Origin: Planococcus salinarum
GTDB taxonomy: Bacteria > Bacillota > Bacilli > Bacillales_A > Planococcaceae
Assembly (NCBI RefSeq): GCF_007004625.1
Contig: NZ_VIFV01000002.1
Coordinates: 62,001 to 126,000, forward strand
DNA: 64,000 nucleotides
Direction: 5' to 3'
The translations under genes were made by a program, and so were the position numbers. Under the pieces are notes generated by a model. It did not search any database. It had not been told where the DNA came from and was given only the letters and a program-made list of their open reading frames with translations. Of this stretch, positions 8,280 to 17,196 are shown piece after piece (the stretch's first letter is position 1; the number at the start of each line of letters is the position of its first letter).

Positions 8280-9323
8280 ATGAAAAAGAAAATGAACTAT
8301 TTAATCGTCCTTTTATTGGTCATCTTTATGGTTGGTTGTACCGACGCAGAAGAGGCATCAACTACAGTTGCAGAAGAAGTAACATCAGCTGAAGCAACTG
8401 AAAGCAGCGAAAAAGAAAAAAATCGTCTGGCGGCAGAGAAAGAAGCCGAGGAAAAAGCGAAAGCTGAAGAACTGGCGAAAGAAAAAGAAGCCGCTGAAAA
8501 AGCCGAGGCCGAAGAGCTGGCGAAAGAGAAAGAAGCGCAGGAGCTGGCTGCTAAAGAGAAGGCTGAAGAGGAAAAAGCAACCCAAACGAATAATGACCTG
8601 TTTGCAGACCACGAACTGATTGAAGTTGACGGTGGTGATTTGTCTGGACATCGCGAACCCAACGTCGGGGTTCAAATTGGTTTTGGGGAACGTGAATACT
8701 GGGCATTTACAAATGAACACGGGCAACTGGTGCGTGTCGTTGCTGACGAAATCATTCTTCAGGACGACGATACCGAAGACGTTCTGTCGTCCGGGCGATA
8801 CTACTGGGACGAGGCAAAGGTTCCCGGTACCGAAAGTGACGTTTTAGATGAAGGGCATGTCATCGCTGACTCTCTCGGCGGGGTAGCGAATGCTTATAAT
8901 ATTACCCCGCAGGAAAGCACGCTCAACCGGCACGGCGACCAGGCTTATATGGAAGATGCAATCCGCGATGCAGGTGGAGCGACTAATTTTGAAGCAATCA
9001 TCACCTATCCGGATACAGAAACACAGATCCCTTCAAGTTATCAGTATACGTACACGGTCATGGGCAACGAAGTTGTTGATACATTCGACAATGTGAACCC
9101 GGATGAAGTAAACGCCGAACTTGGGTTAACAACAGAAAGTGAGCCTGCTGATACACCAAGTGCAGACGCAGGCGGTGATGTCTCCAGTGTCGATACAAAC
9201 GGCAACGGACAGGTAACAATTGCAGAGGCGAAAGCGGCAGGTTTCAGTATGCCAATCACGAGTGATCATTGGTTATATCAGTATATGGATGACCGCGATG
9301 GTGATGGGATGGTTGGCGAATAA
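8280..9323 (+). CDS. lipoprotein with DNA/RNA non-specific endonuclease domain and C-terminal Ca-binding-like domain
   Basis: A 347-residue exported protein. Residues 1-19 form a signal peptide ending in a lipobox with Cys (FMVGC). An 80-residue Glu/Ala/Lys-rich segment, probably a long helix or coiled coil, spaces it from the membrane. The central domain has DEGHVIADSLGG, then NITPQ and LNRHG, the pattern of the Endonuclease_NS_2/NucA-like family, with Glu where DRGH is usual. The C-terminus has two acidic loops, DTNGNGQV and DRDGDGMVGE, resembling EF-hand/Excalibur calcium-binding modules. AAAGGAG lies 9 bases before the ATG at 8280. It is probably a surface-anchored nuclease for nucleotide scavenging or DNA processing. 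Confidence 0.8.
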   Translation: MKKKMNYLIVLLLVIFMVGCTDAEEASTTVAEEVTSAEATESSEKEKNRLAAEKEAEEKAKAEELAKEKEAAEKAEAEELAKEKEAQELAAKEKAEEEKATQTNNDLFADHELIEVDGGDLSGHREPNVGVQIGFGEREYWAFTNEHGQLVRVVADEIILQDDDTEDVLSSGRYYWDEAKVPGTESDVLDEGHVIADSLGGVANAYNITPQESTLNRHGDQAYMEDAIRDAGGATNFEAIITYPDTETQIPSSYQYTYTVMGNEVVDTFDNVNPDEVNAELGLTTESEPADTPSADAGGDVSSVDTNGNGQVTIAEAKAAGFSMPITSDHWLYQYMDDRDGDGMVGE

Positions 9324-9340
9324 GAGGTACGGATTTTGGG

Positions 9341-9369
9341 AACGGTGATGCTTCGGCATTGCCGTTTTT
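9341..9369 (+). terminator. Rho-independent terminator
   Basis: An 11-bp stem (AACGGTGATGC / GCATTGCCGTT, two G-T pairs) closes a TTCG tetraloop and is followed by a T-run. It lies 18 bases after the nuclease lipoprotein gene. Confidence 0.8.
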
Positions 9370-9436
9370 ATTTGGATAACAGTTTTTCGGATCCCTATGT
9401 ATATTACGAATATCCGATTACATAGGAGGAATTTAT

Positions 9437-9892
9437 ATGAAGATGTGCAAAGTGTGCAGAAAGAAACCGCGGATCGAGCGGCGCGTGGACAGTGACGGCA
9501 ACGTCTTTTGTTCGGATGAGTGTTTCGGGGAATTCGAAGGCGGACCGGATGATTTCAGCCATCCATATATCGATGATTACGACATGCTGCGGATCGCTTA
9601 TATGGACTGGATGGAGAATTACTAGGGCGATTTGCATAAGAGCGTCTATTTCGGTTACCCGAAGAAGGCTGATTTGCTGGAATGGCTGGATGAAACGCTG
9701 GAACCGTATTGGGGGTATTACGGGCTGGCCGGAAGCGACGGGGTGTTTTCTGCGGAAATTTTCTTCTATATAAAAGAGTTGCTCGCGATGCAGGAAACGA
9801 TCCGCAACTGGCAGGTGGATGACCGGAAGCTCCGGAAATGGCTGAGGGGGCTGGAGGCGAAGAAATTGGCGGCGCAGGTTGGAGAGGATTGA
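9437..9892 (+). pseudogene. zinc-ribbon-like hypothetical gene split by an in-frame TAG
   Basis: One frame runs 152 codons from an ATG with AGGAGGA upstream, broken only by TAG at 9623-9625. The first part has a CKVCRKKPRIERR ... FCSDECFGEFE pattern, a four-cysteine zinc-ribbon-like site, then HPYIDDYDMLRIAYMDWMENY. Directly after the amber codon the same frame continues GDLHKSVYFGYPKKADLLEWLD and ends KKLAAQVGED. The sequence on both sides reads as one acidic-aromatic protein. A TTG at 9632 could start the second half but has no ribosome binding site. The function is unknown. It is either a nonsense mutation, an assembly error or readthrough. Confidence 0.6.
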
Positions 9893-10011
9893 CCAGGTGG
9901 TGCTTTGAGGTTTCCACCCCTTCTTTCATTATTTATTGGTTCCAAAAAGGGATTATCGGGGAATACGTCTTACAGGGACTAAAAATATCTTCGGAAAAGG
10001 AGCGATTCAGT

Positions 10012-10833
10012 ATGGTAAACGGCAGGTATATGGAAGTGGATCCCGGTGTGGAATTATTCGTCCAGGATGTCGGCAGCGGCGATCCGCTCGTCCTTGTTCC
10101 CGGCTGGGTATTTTCTTCCAAGGCCTTTGCAGCTCAGGTTGAGCATTTTTCGAAAACGCACCGGGTGATTGCAGTGGATCCGCGAAGCCAGGGAAGGTCC
10201 ACCCTTTCGCTGCAGGGCAACGATTACATTACCCACGGCAGCGATTTGACCAAAGTCATCAATGCGCTGGAGTTGAAGGACGTCACTCTGCTTGGCTGGT
10301 CTTTCGGCTGTTTGACGGTGTGGGAGTATGTTCGCCAGAACGGGCTGGAGAATGTAAAGGCGGCCGTGATTGTCGACTTATCGCCAAAGCCGCTGTCGAC
10401 TGATCCTGAAAACGACTGGGTCGAAGGGCCACTTGAAGACATAGCGGACGTCCATACGAAAAACTTGCGCAATCCCGAGGGCCAGCGCGCATTCATCACC
10501 GATTATGCTACGGAAATCATGGTGCAAAGAGATTTGGAAGAGGACGAATTGCAGTGGATTATCGAAGAGGCGCTCGAAACGCCGTATTATGTCGCCGCCA
10601 ACCTGTTTGCCGCCGGCATGTTTTCCGATTACCGGGAAGAGGCGAAGCTGTTGATCGAAAACGTTCCGACGCTGACAATTGCCGCTGAACACTGGGGAGA
10701 CACTGCCCGCTCCTTCATGCAGCGGATCTCTCCCGAGGCACGGGTCGAAGTGCTCGGCGGCCACCTGATGTTTTGGGAACACAGCGGGAAGTTCAATCAC
10801 ATACTGGAGCGTTTTTTGAAGAGCGATGCGTAG
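10012..10833 (+). CDS. alpha/beta hydrolase
   Basis: A 273-residue alpha/beta-hydrolase-fold protein. The nucleophile elbow is GWSFG (GxSxG) at about residue 97, the oxyanion region is VPGWVFSS, and the catalytic histidine is probably in GGHLMFWE near the C-terminus. AAGGAG lies 9 bases before the ATG at 10012; the frame is open further upstream but without a signal. The overall pattern resembles haloperoxidase/esterase-type or RsbQ-like hydrolases. The substrate is unknown. It is a single-gene unit closed by a strong terminator overlapping its stop codon. Confidence 0.85.
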   Translation: MVNGRYMEVDPGVELFVQDVGSGDPLVLVPGWVFSSKAFAAQVEHFSKTHRVIAVDPRSQGRSTLSLQGNDYITHGSDLTKVINALELKDVTLLGWSFGCLTVWEYVRQNGLENVKAAVIVDLSPKPLSTDPENDWVEGPLEDIADVHTKNLRNPEGQRAFITDYATEIMVQRDLEEDELQWIIEEALETPYYVAANLFAAGMFSDYREEAKLLIENVPTLTIAAEHWGDTARSFMQRISPEARVEVLGGHLMFWEHSGKFNHILERFLKSDA

Positions 10834-10848
10834 GCATCGCTCTTTTTT
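10819..10848 (+). terminator. Rho-independent terminator overlapping the stop codon
   Basis: A perfect stem AGAGCGATGC / GCATCGCTCT with loop GTAG and five Ts. The stop codon of the hydrolase gene lies in the loop. Confidence 0.9.
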
Positions 10849-11105
10849 CTGCTCTTATGCAGATCCTCAACAGCCAAGAGATCAACCTTCAATATTTTAT
10901 GATCCAATTCGCCGGTCTTTTCGTATTATATAGAAGAGACCGTTCAGGCTGTGGCCTGTTTCCAGGCGGGTTTATTCATTCCCCCCAGGGGGTAATTATT
11001 ATTTGGGTCTTAGTACTTATTATCCCCCTCTCTTTGCCGCGCATAGTCCTAACAAGAAATGGGCTGGCAAATGAATTCAGCATCCCAGAGAAAGCGGGTT
11101 TGAAA

Positions 11106-11978
11106 ATGTTAAAGAATTATAGTTTATACATGTTGGGCGTTTCCCTCAGTTTGGGCCTGCTGGCCGGAATGGCATTTCCCTATCTCCTGGAAACACTTGT
11201 GGAAGTTCCCGAAGAAAGCATGGCAGCGCTGCGCCCGTTGGCCATCGCTGCCACCTTGTTTCTGGTCGCCGCGATTTTTGCTGTCCACTATTTTTCCACC
11301 CGCTATGTGATCAGCCGGTTCCGGGAAGTGTTAGCCCGGGTACGGTCAGAAGATTACCAGGCACGCGTGCAGATTTCGAGCAGCGACATGCTCGGCAAGT
11401 TGACGGCTGACGTCAACGCAACACTCGCCCATCTGGAAGAGAAAAATGACGAAGTGCTTCACGACGAACTGACCGGCTTGCCGAACCGGCAGTTTTTAAA
11501 GCAATATTACCGGAAGAACTTGGACCGCCTAATTCAGCACCAAACCGCTTTCCTGTTTTTTGACCTTGATAAATTCAAGGAAATCAATGACCAGCACGGC
11601 CACCTCTACGGTGATAAAGTGCTGGTCGAAGTTGCCGGAAGAATCCGGACGGCGCTCGCTGAAGATCAAGTGCTGGTGAGGCTGAGCGGCGACGAATTTC
11701 TTTTTGTCGCCAATCTCTCGGAAGGTTGTACGGGCCAAGAGCTCGCAGAACAATTGCTGGCACTGTTCTTTGAACCTTTTGATATCGACGGCAACCTGCA
11801 ACAGGTACAGACCAGCATCGGCGTCAGTACCGCACCGGCTGATGGCGAGAATTTAGCCGAACTGATCCGCCGGGCGGATTTCGCCATGTACAAGGCGAAG
11901 AAGCAGGAAGGGCTTTCTTATTACCTGTTTCAAAAGCACCCCGAAGTTTTGACAGCGGAAATGGCTGAACCTTGTTGA
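11106..11978 (+). CDS. membrane diguanylate cyclase (GGDEF) with HAMP-like linker
   Basis: A 290-residue protein with two transmembrane helices in the first 75 residues, a HAMP-like linker (RYVISRFREVLARV ... SSSDMLGKL), and a C-terminal GGDEF domain with DELTGLPNR, FFDLDKFKEIND and the signature RLSGDEF. Ser replaces the first Gly, which many active cyclases tolerate. No clear RxxD inhibitory site precedes the signature. It should make cyclic di-GMP at the membrane. The ATG at 11106 precedes the first hydrophobic stretch; its ribosome binding site is weak (GCGGG), and the frame is open further upstream without membrane or family features, so the start is uncertain. Confidence 0.82.
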   Translation: MLKNYSLYMLGVSLSLGLLAGMAFPYLLETLVEVPEESMAALRPLAIAATLFLVAAIFAVHYFSTRYVISRFREVLARVRSEDYQARVQISSSDMLGKLTADVNATLAHLEEKNDEVLHDELTGLPNRQFLKQYYRKNLDRLIQHQTAFLFFDLDKFKEINDQHGHLYGDKVLVEVAGRIRTALAEDQVLVRLSGDEFLFVANLSEGCTGQELAEQLLALFFEPFDIDGNLQQVQTSIGVSTAPADGENLAELIRRADFAMYKAKKQEGLSYYLFQKHPEVLTAEMAEPC

Positions 11979-12003
11979 GGCCGGCATGTTACTTGCCCAA
12001 CAA

Positions 12004-12050
12004 AAAACCGAACCCCCAAGAGAAAATCTCTCGGGAGTCCGGTTTATTTT
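12004..12050. terminator. bidirectional terminator between convergent genes
   Basis: An imperfect long stem (AACCGAACCCCCAAGAGA / TCTCTCGGGAGTCCGGTT) lies between the diguanylate cyclase gene and opuAC, with A-rich and T-rich flanks that suit both strands. Confidence 0.75.
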
Positions 12051-12060
12051 TATTCGATTA

Positions 12061-12987
12061 TTATTCAGCTGGTGTCAGGTCTTCAATTGAATCGATGTCC
12101 ATGTAAGAAGGGACAACAAATCCGACTTTAGCGCCTGTCAGGTTTTCGCCAAGATCCACTACATCTTCGCCGTATTTTTCGAACTGTGATGCGTGTGTTG
12201 CCGGCAACCATGCAGCTACCATTGCGTCAGCCTGGCCTTCAGCCACTGCTGACCACATTACAGCGTTATCAAGAGGAGTCATTGTTACATCAAAGCCTTG
12301 AGCTTCGAGCACTTGGCCAAGTACGTTTGTAGAAGCGACTTCTGTATCCCATTCCACGTATGCCAATTCGATTTCCATGCCGTCAACAGCTTCAGTGCCG
12401 TCAGTCCATTCAGCCACTTTGTCGCTGTTTGCTTCGATCCATGTTGCTGCTGCTTCTTCTACGTCCGCTCCGTCGGAAACTTCCAGCATAACGCTCTCGA
12501 TGTCAGCTGTTTCCCATTGGAACTGGTCAATAACTTTGAAAGCTTCAGGATTCTCTTCTTCCAATCCTTTGCGAGCCATTGTTTTGATCGATTCTTCTCC
12601 GCCGAAGACGCCATTTGGATCTTCAAGGTATTTCAGGTCGTATTTCTGGAATTTCCAGTGCGGGCTCCAGCCTGTTACGATGATTGGTTCTTCTTTGTCG
12701 ATTGCTGCGCCAAGCTCAGTTGCCATCGCGCCACTTGAAGAAGTAACTACTTCCCATCCTTCAAGGCTTTCGTATTCTTCAGTAGCCGTTTCAGATGCTG
12801 CTACAACGCCTGCACCAGGTTCGATGCCTGTGATTTCATAGCCCAGTTCTTCGCCGTAATTCACTTCGCCGGACTCGCCAGCTGTTCCTTCTTCTGTACC
12901 TGCTTCTTCATCTCCGCAAGCCGCGATGAACATCATCGGTGCTGCTGCAAAAACTAAACCTAAATGTTTCCATTGTACTTTTTTCAT
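12061..12987 (-). CDS. opuAC: glycine betaine/proline ABC transporter substrate-binding lipoprotein
   Basis: A 308-residue extracellular binding protein with signal peptide and lipobox FIAACG. The mature part has the OpuAC/ProX features GWSPHWKFQKYDLKYLEDP and ADAMVAAWLPATH, where aromatic residues form the quaternary-ammonium cage in known members. AAAGGAG precedes the ATG. It is the third gene of the opuA set but is separated from the permease by 307 bases holding a MITE-like repeat, so its expression may depend on readthrough or its own promoter. It delivers compatible solutes in osmotic stress. Confidence 0.9.
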   Translation of the reverse strand: MKKVQWKHLGLVFAAAPMMFIAACGDEEAGTEEGTAGESGEVNYGEELGYEITGIEPGAGVVAASETATEEYESLEGWEVVTSSSGAMATELGAAIDKEEPIIVTGWSPHWKFQKYDLKYLEDPNGVFGGEESIKTMARKGLEEENPEAFKVIDQFQWETADIESVMLEVSDGADVEEAAATWIEANSDKVAEWTDGTEAVDGMEIELAYVEWDTEVASTNVLGQVLEAQGFDVTMTPLDNAVMWSAVAEGQADAMVAAWLPATHASQFEKYGEDVVDLGENLTGAKVGFVVPSYMDIDSIEDLTPAE

Positions 12988-13132
12988 AAAAAGATCAATC
13001 TCCTTTTTCTTTAAAATTGTATGGCATTTCCCTACTAAGGAAAGATTCCAGTTGGATCAATCGTACTAAAAAACTTGTTTTCAAACCGTTTCCATCGCTC
13101 TGGACTTAGCAAAATTATGCGACTGCGCCGCT

Positions 13133-13272
13133 TGAAATCTCTAGAGAGATGGAGCAAAATAGCGCAGACTCCTGGGGGTCCAAGCGAAGTGGCGAGATCC
13201 ACTCGGGCGTAAGCCCGCAGTTAGCTCGGCGCGAGCCCCCCGGAAAGCAAGCTGTTTTGCGGAATATCGAAT
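13133..13272 (+). repeat. MITE-like intergenic repeat, copy A
   Basis: A 140-bp GC-rich element running from TCTCTAGAGAGATGGAGC to GCTGTTTTGCGGAATATCG. It is closely similar, in inverted orientation, to 45325-45472. Its ends carry inverted motifs GCAAAATAG and CTGTTTTGC. It contains a CCACTCGGGCG...CCCG hairpin core. It lies inside the opuA operon between opuAB and opuAC. It has no coding capacity and fits a non-autonomous mobile or structural repeat common in Bacillales intergenic regions. Confidence 0.75.
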
Positions 13273-13294
13273 ATCCTCACTTTGGATCAGTTAA

Positions 13295-14146
13295 TCATGC
13301 TTTTTTCGTCGAGAAGCTTTGTGTGAAGCGGTCGATGATGATTGCCAGGATGACAATCCCAAGACCGGCCACAAAGCCGGTACCGACGTCGGCGCGCTGC
13401 AGGGCCGAGAGTACTTCGCGGCCAAGTCCCGGCGCACCGATCATTGATGCGATGACGACCATGGACAGGGCAAGCATCACTGTCTGGTTGATGCCGGCCA
13501 TGATGGTGGCCTTGGCCATCGGCAATTCAACTTTGAACAGTTTCTGTGCGCCCGTGCTGCCGAATGCCTCGGCTGCCTCGACCAACTCATCCGACACCTG
13601 ACGGATGCCCAGGTTTGTGAACCGGACCGTCGGCGGTGTCGCGAAAATCAGTGAAGCGAATATGCCGGGCACCATGCCGATTGAGAAGAACGCAACGGCA
13701 GGGATCAAGTAGACGAATGCGGGCATTGTCTGCATGAAATCGAGAACCGGCGTAATGATGCTTTCCGCCGTTTTGCTTTTCGACATCAGGATGCCGATTG
13801 GCACACCGATGACGACGGACAGCAGACTCGCAACGAGAACAAGGGAGAAGGACAGCATAAGCTCTTCCCAAAGCCCCTGGTTCCAGACGAGCAATAAGCC
13901 CACGATTGAGAACGCGGCCAGCCCGAAGCGTTTTCCGCTGAGGAAGAACGCCAGGACGGCGACGATGATGATGACGATGACCGGCGGCACTGCTGCCAGC
14001 AGATCGGCAAACTCTTCAAGCCCGTCGCCGAATTCGTTCTTTATCGGGTCGAACAGGAATGCAAAGCTGTCGGAAATCCAGGCAGTGAATATTGAGACCC
14101 AGTCGGCCAACGGAAGTTCTTTGATGTTTTCCATAAAGTTAAGCAT
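13295..14146 (-). CDS. opuAB: glycine betaine/proline ABC transporter permease
   Basis: A 283-residue integral membrane protein with about six or seven helices. The binding-protein-dependent transporter motif appears as [20 protein letters not shown], the loop that contacts the ATPase. It matches OpuAB/ProW in length and in the segment [13 protein letters not shown]. The start overlaps the end of the ATPase gene by 8 bases, and GAGGTG lies 9 bases upstream within that gene. Confidence 0.92.
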   Translation of the reverse strand: MLNFMENIKELPLADWVSIFTAWISDSFAFLFDPIKNEFGDGLEEFADLLAAVPPVIVIIIVAVLAFFLSGKRFGLAAFSIVGLLLVWNQGLWEELMLSFSLVLVASLLSVVIGVPIGILMSKSKTAESIITPVLDFMQTMPAFVYLIPAVAFFSIGMVPGIFASLIFATPPTVRFTNLGIRQVSDELVEAAEAFGSTGAQKLFKVELPMAKATIMAGINQTVMLALSMVVIASMIGAPGLGREVLSALQRADVGTGFVAGLGIVILAIIIDRFTQSFSTKKA

Positions 14147-15338
14147 GCGTCAAATTCACCTCCACTGATCCTGCAAGCGCTGCAATGACTGCACCGCGTA
14201 CGATGATGCCGAGCAGCTTGCCATCTTCCACGACCGGAATCGGAACCGGTGAATTATAGCTGATTTCAAAAATGGCGTTCATCAATGTGTCTTTCGCTAC
14301 GGTCGGTGCATCCGTTTTCAGGATACCTGCCAGGCTTTTAACATCGCTGCGAAGTGCAATAACTGCATCATCCGCCGTGACATAGCCTTTCAGGTTCCGT
14401 GTGCTGTCCGTTACGTAAATGCTGGAGATGCCTTCTTTCTGCATCCGTTCCAGCGCAACCCGGGGACCGTGCTTGTCGATATTGACCGTTTCCGGCCGTT
14501 TCATGATGTTGAACGCCGTCAATACTTTCGAACGGTCAACATCTTCAACGAATTTCTCGACGTAATCATTCGCCGGATTCATCAGAATCTCTTCCGGTGA
14601 ACCGATTTGCACGATGGAACCGTCTTTCATCAGGGCGATCTTGTCGCCGATCCGAAGCGCTTCGTCCAAGTCGTGTGTGATAAAGATGATGGTTTTCTTC
14701 ATGGATTCCTGAAGAATCAATAATTCATCCTGCATTTCCTTGCGGATCAACGGATCCAGCGCTGAAAATGCTTCATCCATCAAGAGGACTTCCGGGTCGT
14801 TGGCAAGTGCTCTTGCCAGGCCGACACGCTGCTGCATACCACCTGACAGCTGAGACGGGTATTGTTCCATATAATTGCCCAAGCCGACCATCTCAAGGGA
14901 AGTACGCGCTTTTTTGCTGCGCTCTTCTTTGGCCATGCCCTGGACTTCAAGTCCATATTCAGCATTTTCCAGAATTGAACGGAACGGGAAAAGTGCGAAT
15001 TTCTGGAATACCATGCTCATTTTCGTACGGCGCACCCGCAGCAGATCTTTTTTGTTCATCGCTGCAAGATCTTCGCCATCGACGAAGACATGGCCTTCCG
15101 TTGGATCGATCAAGCGGTTGAGCAATCGCACCAACGTCGACTTCCCGCTGCCGGACAATCCCATAATGACGAAAATTTCGCCCGCTTCCACTTCAAAGGA
15201 TGCGCGATTGACTCCGACAGTACTGCCTGTCTGTTTTAATACTTCATCTTTCGTCTTGCCTTGTTCCAGTAACTTCAACGCCTGTTTAACATTTTTGCCA
15301 AATACTTTCGACAAGCCTTCTACTTTAATAACTGGCAT
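14139..15338 (-). CDS. opuAA: glycine betaine/proline ABC transporter ATPase with CBS domains
   Basis: A 399-residue ATPase: Walker [11 protein letters not shown]-loop [10 protein letters not shown], signature LSGGMQQR and Walker [12 protein letters not shown]. The last 120 residues form tandem CBS domains ([18 protein letters not shown] and [16 protein letters not shown]), which in OpuA-type transporters sense ionic strength or cyclic di-AMP. It is the first gene of the operon, with promoter expected in 15340-15640 on the minus strand. Confidence 0.93.
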   Translation of the reverse strand: MPVIKVEGLSKVFGKNVKQALKLLEQGKTKDEVLKQTGSTVGVNRASFEVEAGEIFVIMGLSGSGKSTLVRLLNRLIDPTEGHVFVDGEDLAAMNKKDLLRVRRTKMSMVFQKFALFPFRSILENAEYGLEVQGMAKEERSKKARTSLEMVGLGNYMEQYPSQLSGGMQQRVGLARALANDPEVLLMDEAFSALDPLIRKEMQDELLILQESMKKTIIFITHDLDEALRIGDKIALMKDGSIVQIGSPEEILMNPANDYVEKFVEDVDRSKVLTAFNIMKRPETVNIDKHGPRVALERMQKEGISSIYVTDSTRNLKGYVTADDAVIALRSDVKSLAGILKTDAPTVAKDTLMNAIFEISYNSPVPIPVVEDGKLLGIIVRGAVIAALAGSVEVNLTHA

Positions 15339-15814
15339 GTTTTAAAACACCTCTCTATACCATTTTTTTGCTTCTCATGGCTATAAGAGTTTTTCATTTC
15401 TCTATTGCCTGAATCTATTTCCGGGCTGTTTATGCCATGCAGAAAAATTCTGTCTATCCGCCGGCAATCAAACAAAAAACCAAGTAAATAAACTCTTTCC
15501 GTACCATTCAACCTAAGTCGCATGTTCATAACTATACGCTTAATTACCTACGATTTCAAACCGTCTATCCAAATTTTCGCCTTTCGAAAGGCTTTTTCCC
15601 TGTCTTATATTCGGTTGAAAATAACGTTTTTTTAATATAATTAAGTGGTTAGTCCCTTTCATATCGGTATTTCACAAAATTGATAGAAAAATCTGATTTC
15701 AAAACCCATTGGCCCACTAATTATTTTTAAAAAAACTTTTTTTCACACCCTATTCCGGCTGTTTTTAGCGGAAAATCATACTATTAATTGAGGCAATGTA
15801 TTATTTCTCCACAC
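15339..15814. other. opuA upstream region
   Basis: An AT-rich 476-base stretch without a supportable gene. It should hold the osmotically controlled opuA promoter reading left. I could not fix a convincing -35/-10 pair and saw no known riboswitch pattern. Confidence 0.5.
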
Positions 15815-15866
15815 AAAAAAACAGCCCAAACCAAGCGAAAAAAATTCGCTTGGTCGGAACTGTTTC
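15815..15866 (-). terminator. terminator of the carbon-nitrogen hydrolase gene
   Basis: Stem ACCAAGCG / CGCTTGGT extended by AACAG / CTGTT with internal mismatches; on the minus strand it ends in a run of seven Ts. Confidence 0.85.
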
Positions 15867-15889
15867 AGATGAGGGAATTGCCAATTTTT

Positions 15890-16687
15890 TCAGAGTTCCT
15901 TCTTATATAAATGCGGCATCCGGCTGGAAAATATGGGAACATCCTGCCTTACCGATTTCACTTTTTCCAAATCCAGGGTTATCGACAGCGTTTCTTCGTC
16001 TTCGGCCGTAGCTTCCAGCAGCACATCGCCCCACGGATCGATGGCCATCGACGCCCCTGCGAATTCGACGCCGTCATAGACACCGACCCGGTTGGCAGAA
16101 ACCACATACATCTGGTTCTCGATGGCCCGGGCCGTCTGCAGCACTTTCCAATGCTGGCTTCTGGCGGCCGGCCATTCAGCGACGATATGGAGCACCTGTG
16201 CACCGTCCACTGCCAGACTGCGGGTTATTTCCGGGAATCGCAGGTCATAACAGATGATCAGGCCCATTTTGATGCCTTCGAGTTCGAAAACTTCCGGCGC
16301 CTTTTCACCTCCGGCCAGGTAATGGGGTTCGTTCAGCATCGGCACCAGGTGGACTTTATCGTATTCGTACACCAGCTCGCCGGTGCGCGCATACACAAAA
16401 GAGGAGTTATAGAACTTGCCGTCCTTTTGGTTGGCCACCGACCCTCCGATGATGTTGACATTGAAATTCAAGGCCAGTTCCTTCAGGAAGCTTTTTGTCT
16501 TGGCGCCGTTCGTATCGGAAACTTTGTCCAACGCCTTCAGCGTATAGGCGGTTGTCCACATTTCCGGCAGCACGATAATATCAGGCGCGTTGTCCCGCAT
16601 TTCCGCTTCGAGCCATTGCCTTACTTTCAACCGATTGACATCCGGCTTGCCGGCTATGATATCCATTTGGTAGATGGAGTATTTCAA
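15890..16687 (-). CDS. carbon-nitrogen hydrolase (nitrilase/omega-amidase family)
   Basis: A 265-residue protein with the Glu-Lys-Cys triad of the nitrilase superfamily: LPEMWTT, YDKVHLVP and ICYDLRFPE. It resembles Bacillus MtnU/YkrU and E. coli YafV-like omega-amidases, which deaminate 2-oxo-acid amides such as alpha-ketoglutaramate in methionine salvage. The chosen start is TTG at 16685-16687, giving LKYSIYQMDIIAGKPD; it has GGGAGAGG about 6 bases upstream, whereas the longer frame adds 33 residues with no family features. It is a single gene with its own terminator. The exact substrate is inferred. Confidence 0.82.
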   Translation of the reverse strand: MKYSIYQMDIIAGKPDVNRLKVRQWLEAEMRDNAPDIIVLPEMWTTAYTLKALDKVSDTNGAKTKSFLKELALNFNVNIIGGSVANQKDGKFYNSSFVYARTGELVYEYDKVHLVPMLNEPHYLAGGEKAPEVFELEGIKMGLIICYDLRFPEITRSLAVDGAQVLHIVAEWPAARSQHWKVLQTARAIENQMYVVSANRVGVYDGVEFAGASMAIDPWGDVLLEATAEDEETLSITLDLEKVKSVRQDVPIFSSRMPHLYKKEL

Positions 16688-16904
16688 TTGAACCTCTCCC
16701 AACAAAAAATATTTTAGTCCGTTTTTGGTTTGCAGACGAGTGGCGTTCACCTGTTCCATTCGGTATCGGTTCTGGTCAACTGCCAATATTATGAAAATTT
16801 AAATCACATGGCACGAAGTATATTGTCTAAAGAATACACAATAGGGACAACAAATGTCCATCTATCCGGTCATATTCTTTTATCGGATTTATTGCTGGCC
16901 CGCA

Positions 16905-16945
16905 AAAAAGCTGCCGGGCACAAAACCCGGCAACCTGGAACTATT
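16905..16945 (-). terminator. Rho-independent terminator after the tctA remnant
   Basis: Stem TTGCCGGG / CCCGGCA followed by GCTTTTTTGC on the minus strand. Confidence 0.8.
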
Positions 16946-16947
16946 CA

Positions 16948-17160
16948 TTATTCCCCCATCGACTTTTTGAGCCGGTGATTCGTGCGGTACGTCTGCCAGA
17001 CGGTGTAGAGAATCGACAGCACAGCCAGAATCAGGAATACCAGCGAAATCGGACGTGTGAAGAACAGGGTCCAGTCCGGGTCCGCCATCGCGGCTCTCCG
17101 CAAATTGACTTCAGCGATTGGCCCGATGATTGCCGGGGCAAGAGAGAAATCGTATTTTGA
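16948..17160 (-). pseudogene. tctA remnant (C-terminus of tripartite tricarboxylate transporter permease)
   Basis: The minus strand encodes about 70 codons, SKYDFSLAPAIIGPIAE then VNLRRAAMADPDW, FFTRPISLVFLILAVLS, ending in HRLKKSMGE and TAA. This is the final membrane segment of TctA-type permeases, normally about 500 residues. An in-frame TGA lies directly upstream. Just before it are GGGGAG and an ATG (MTNKTFKI) in a different frame, resembling the start of another gene. It seems that a deletion joined the start of one transporter gene to the tail of tctA and kept the terminator. Confidence 0.7.
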
Positions 17161-17196
17161 ATGTTTTGTTGGTCATATCATTTCTCCCCTTTGTTT

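Noticed and set aside
3719-9892. Reassigned TAG codon in this genome
   Set aside because: Only two cases are seen, and many clearly complete genes in the window end at TAG-free or normal stops; local mutations or errors are simpler.
9838-10011. Longer N-terminus of the alpha/beta hydrolase
   Set aside because: The first 58 codons overlap another gene and lack family features; a good ribosome binding site precedes the ATG at 10012.
10773-11105. Longer N-terminus of the diguanylate cyclase
   Set aside because: Would overlap the preceding hydrolase gene and its terminator; the predicted sequence lacks membrane or sensor features.
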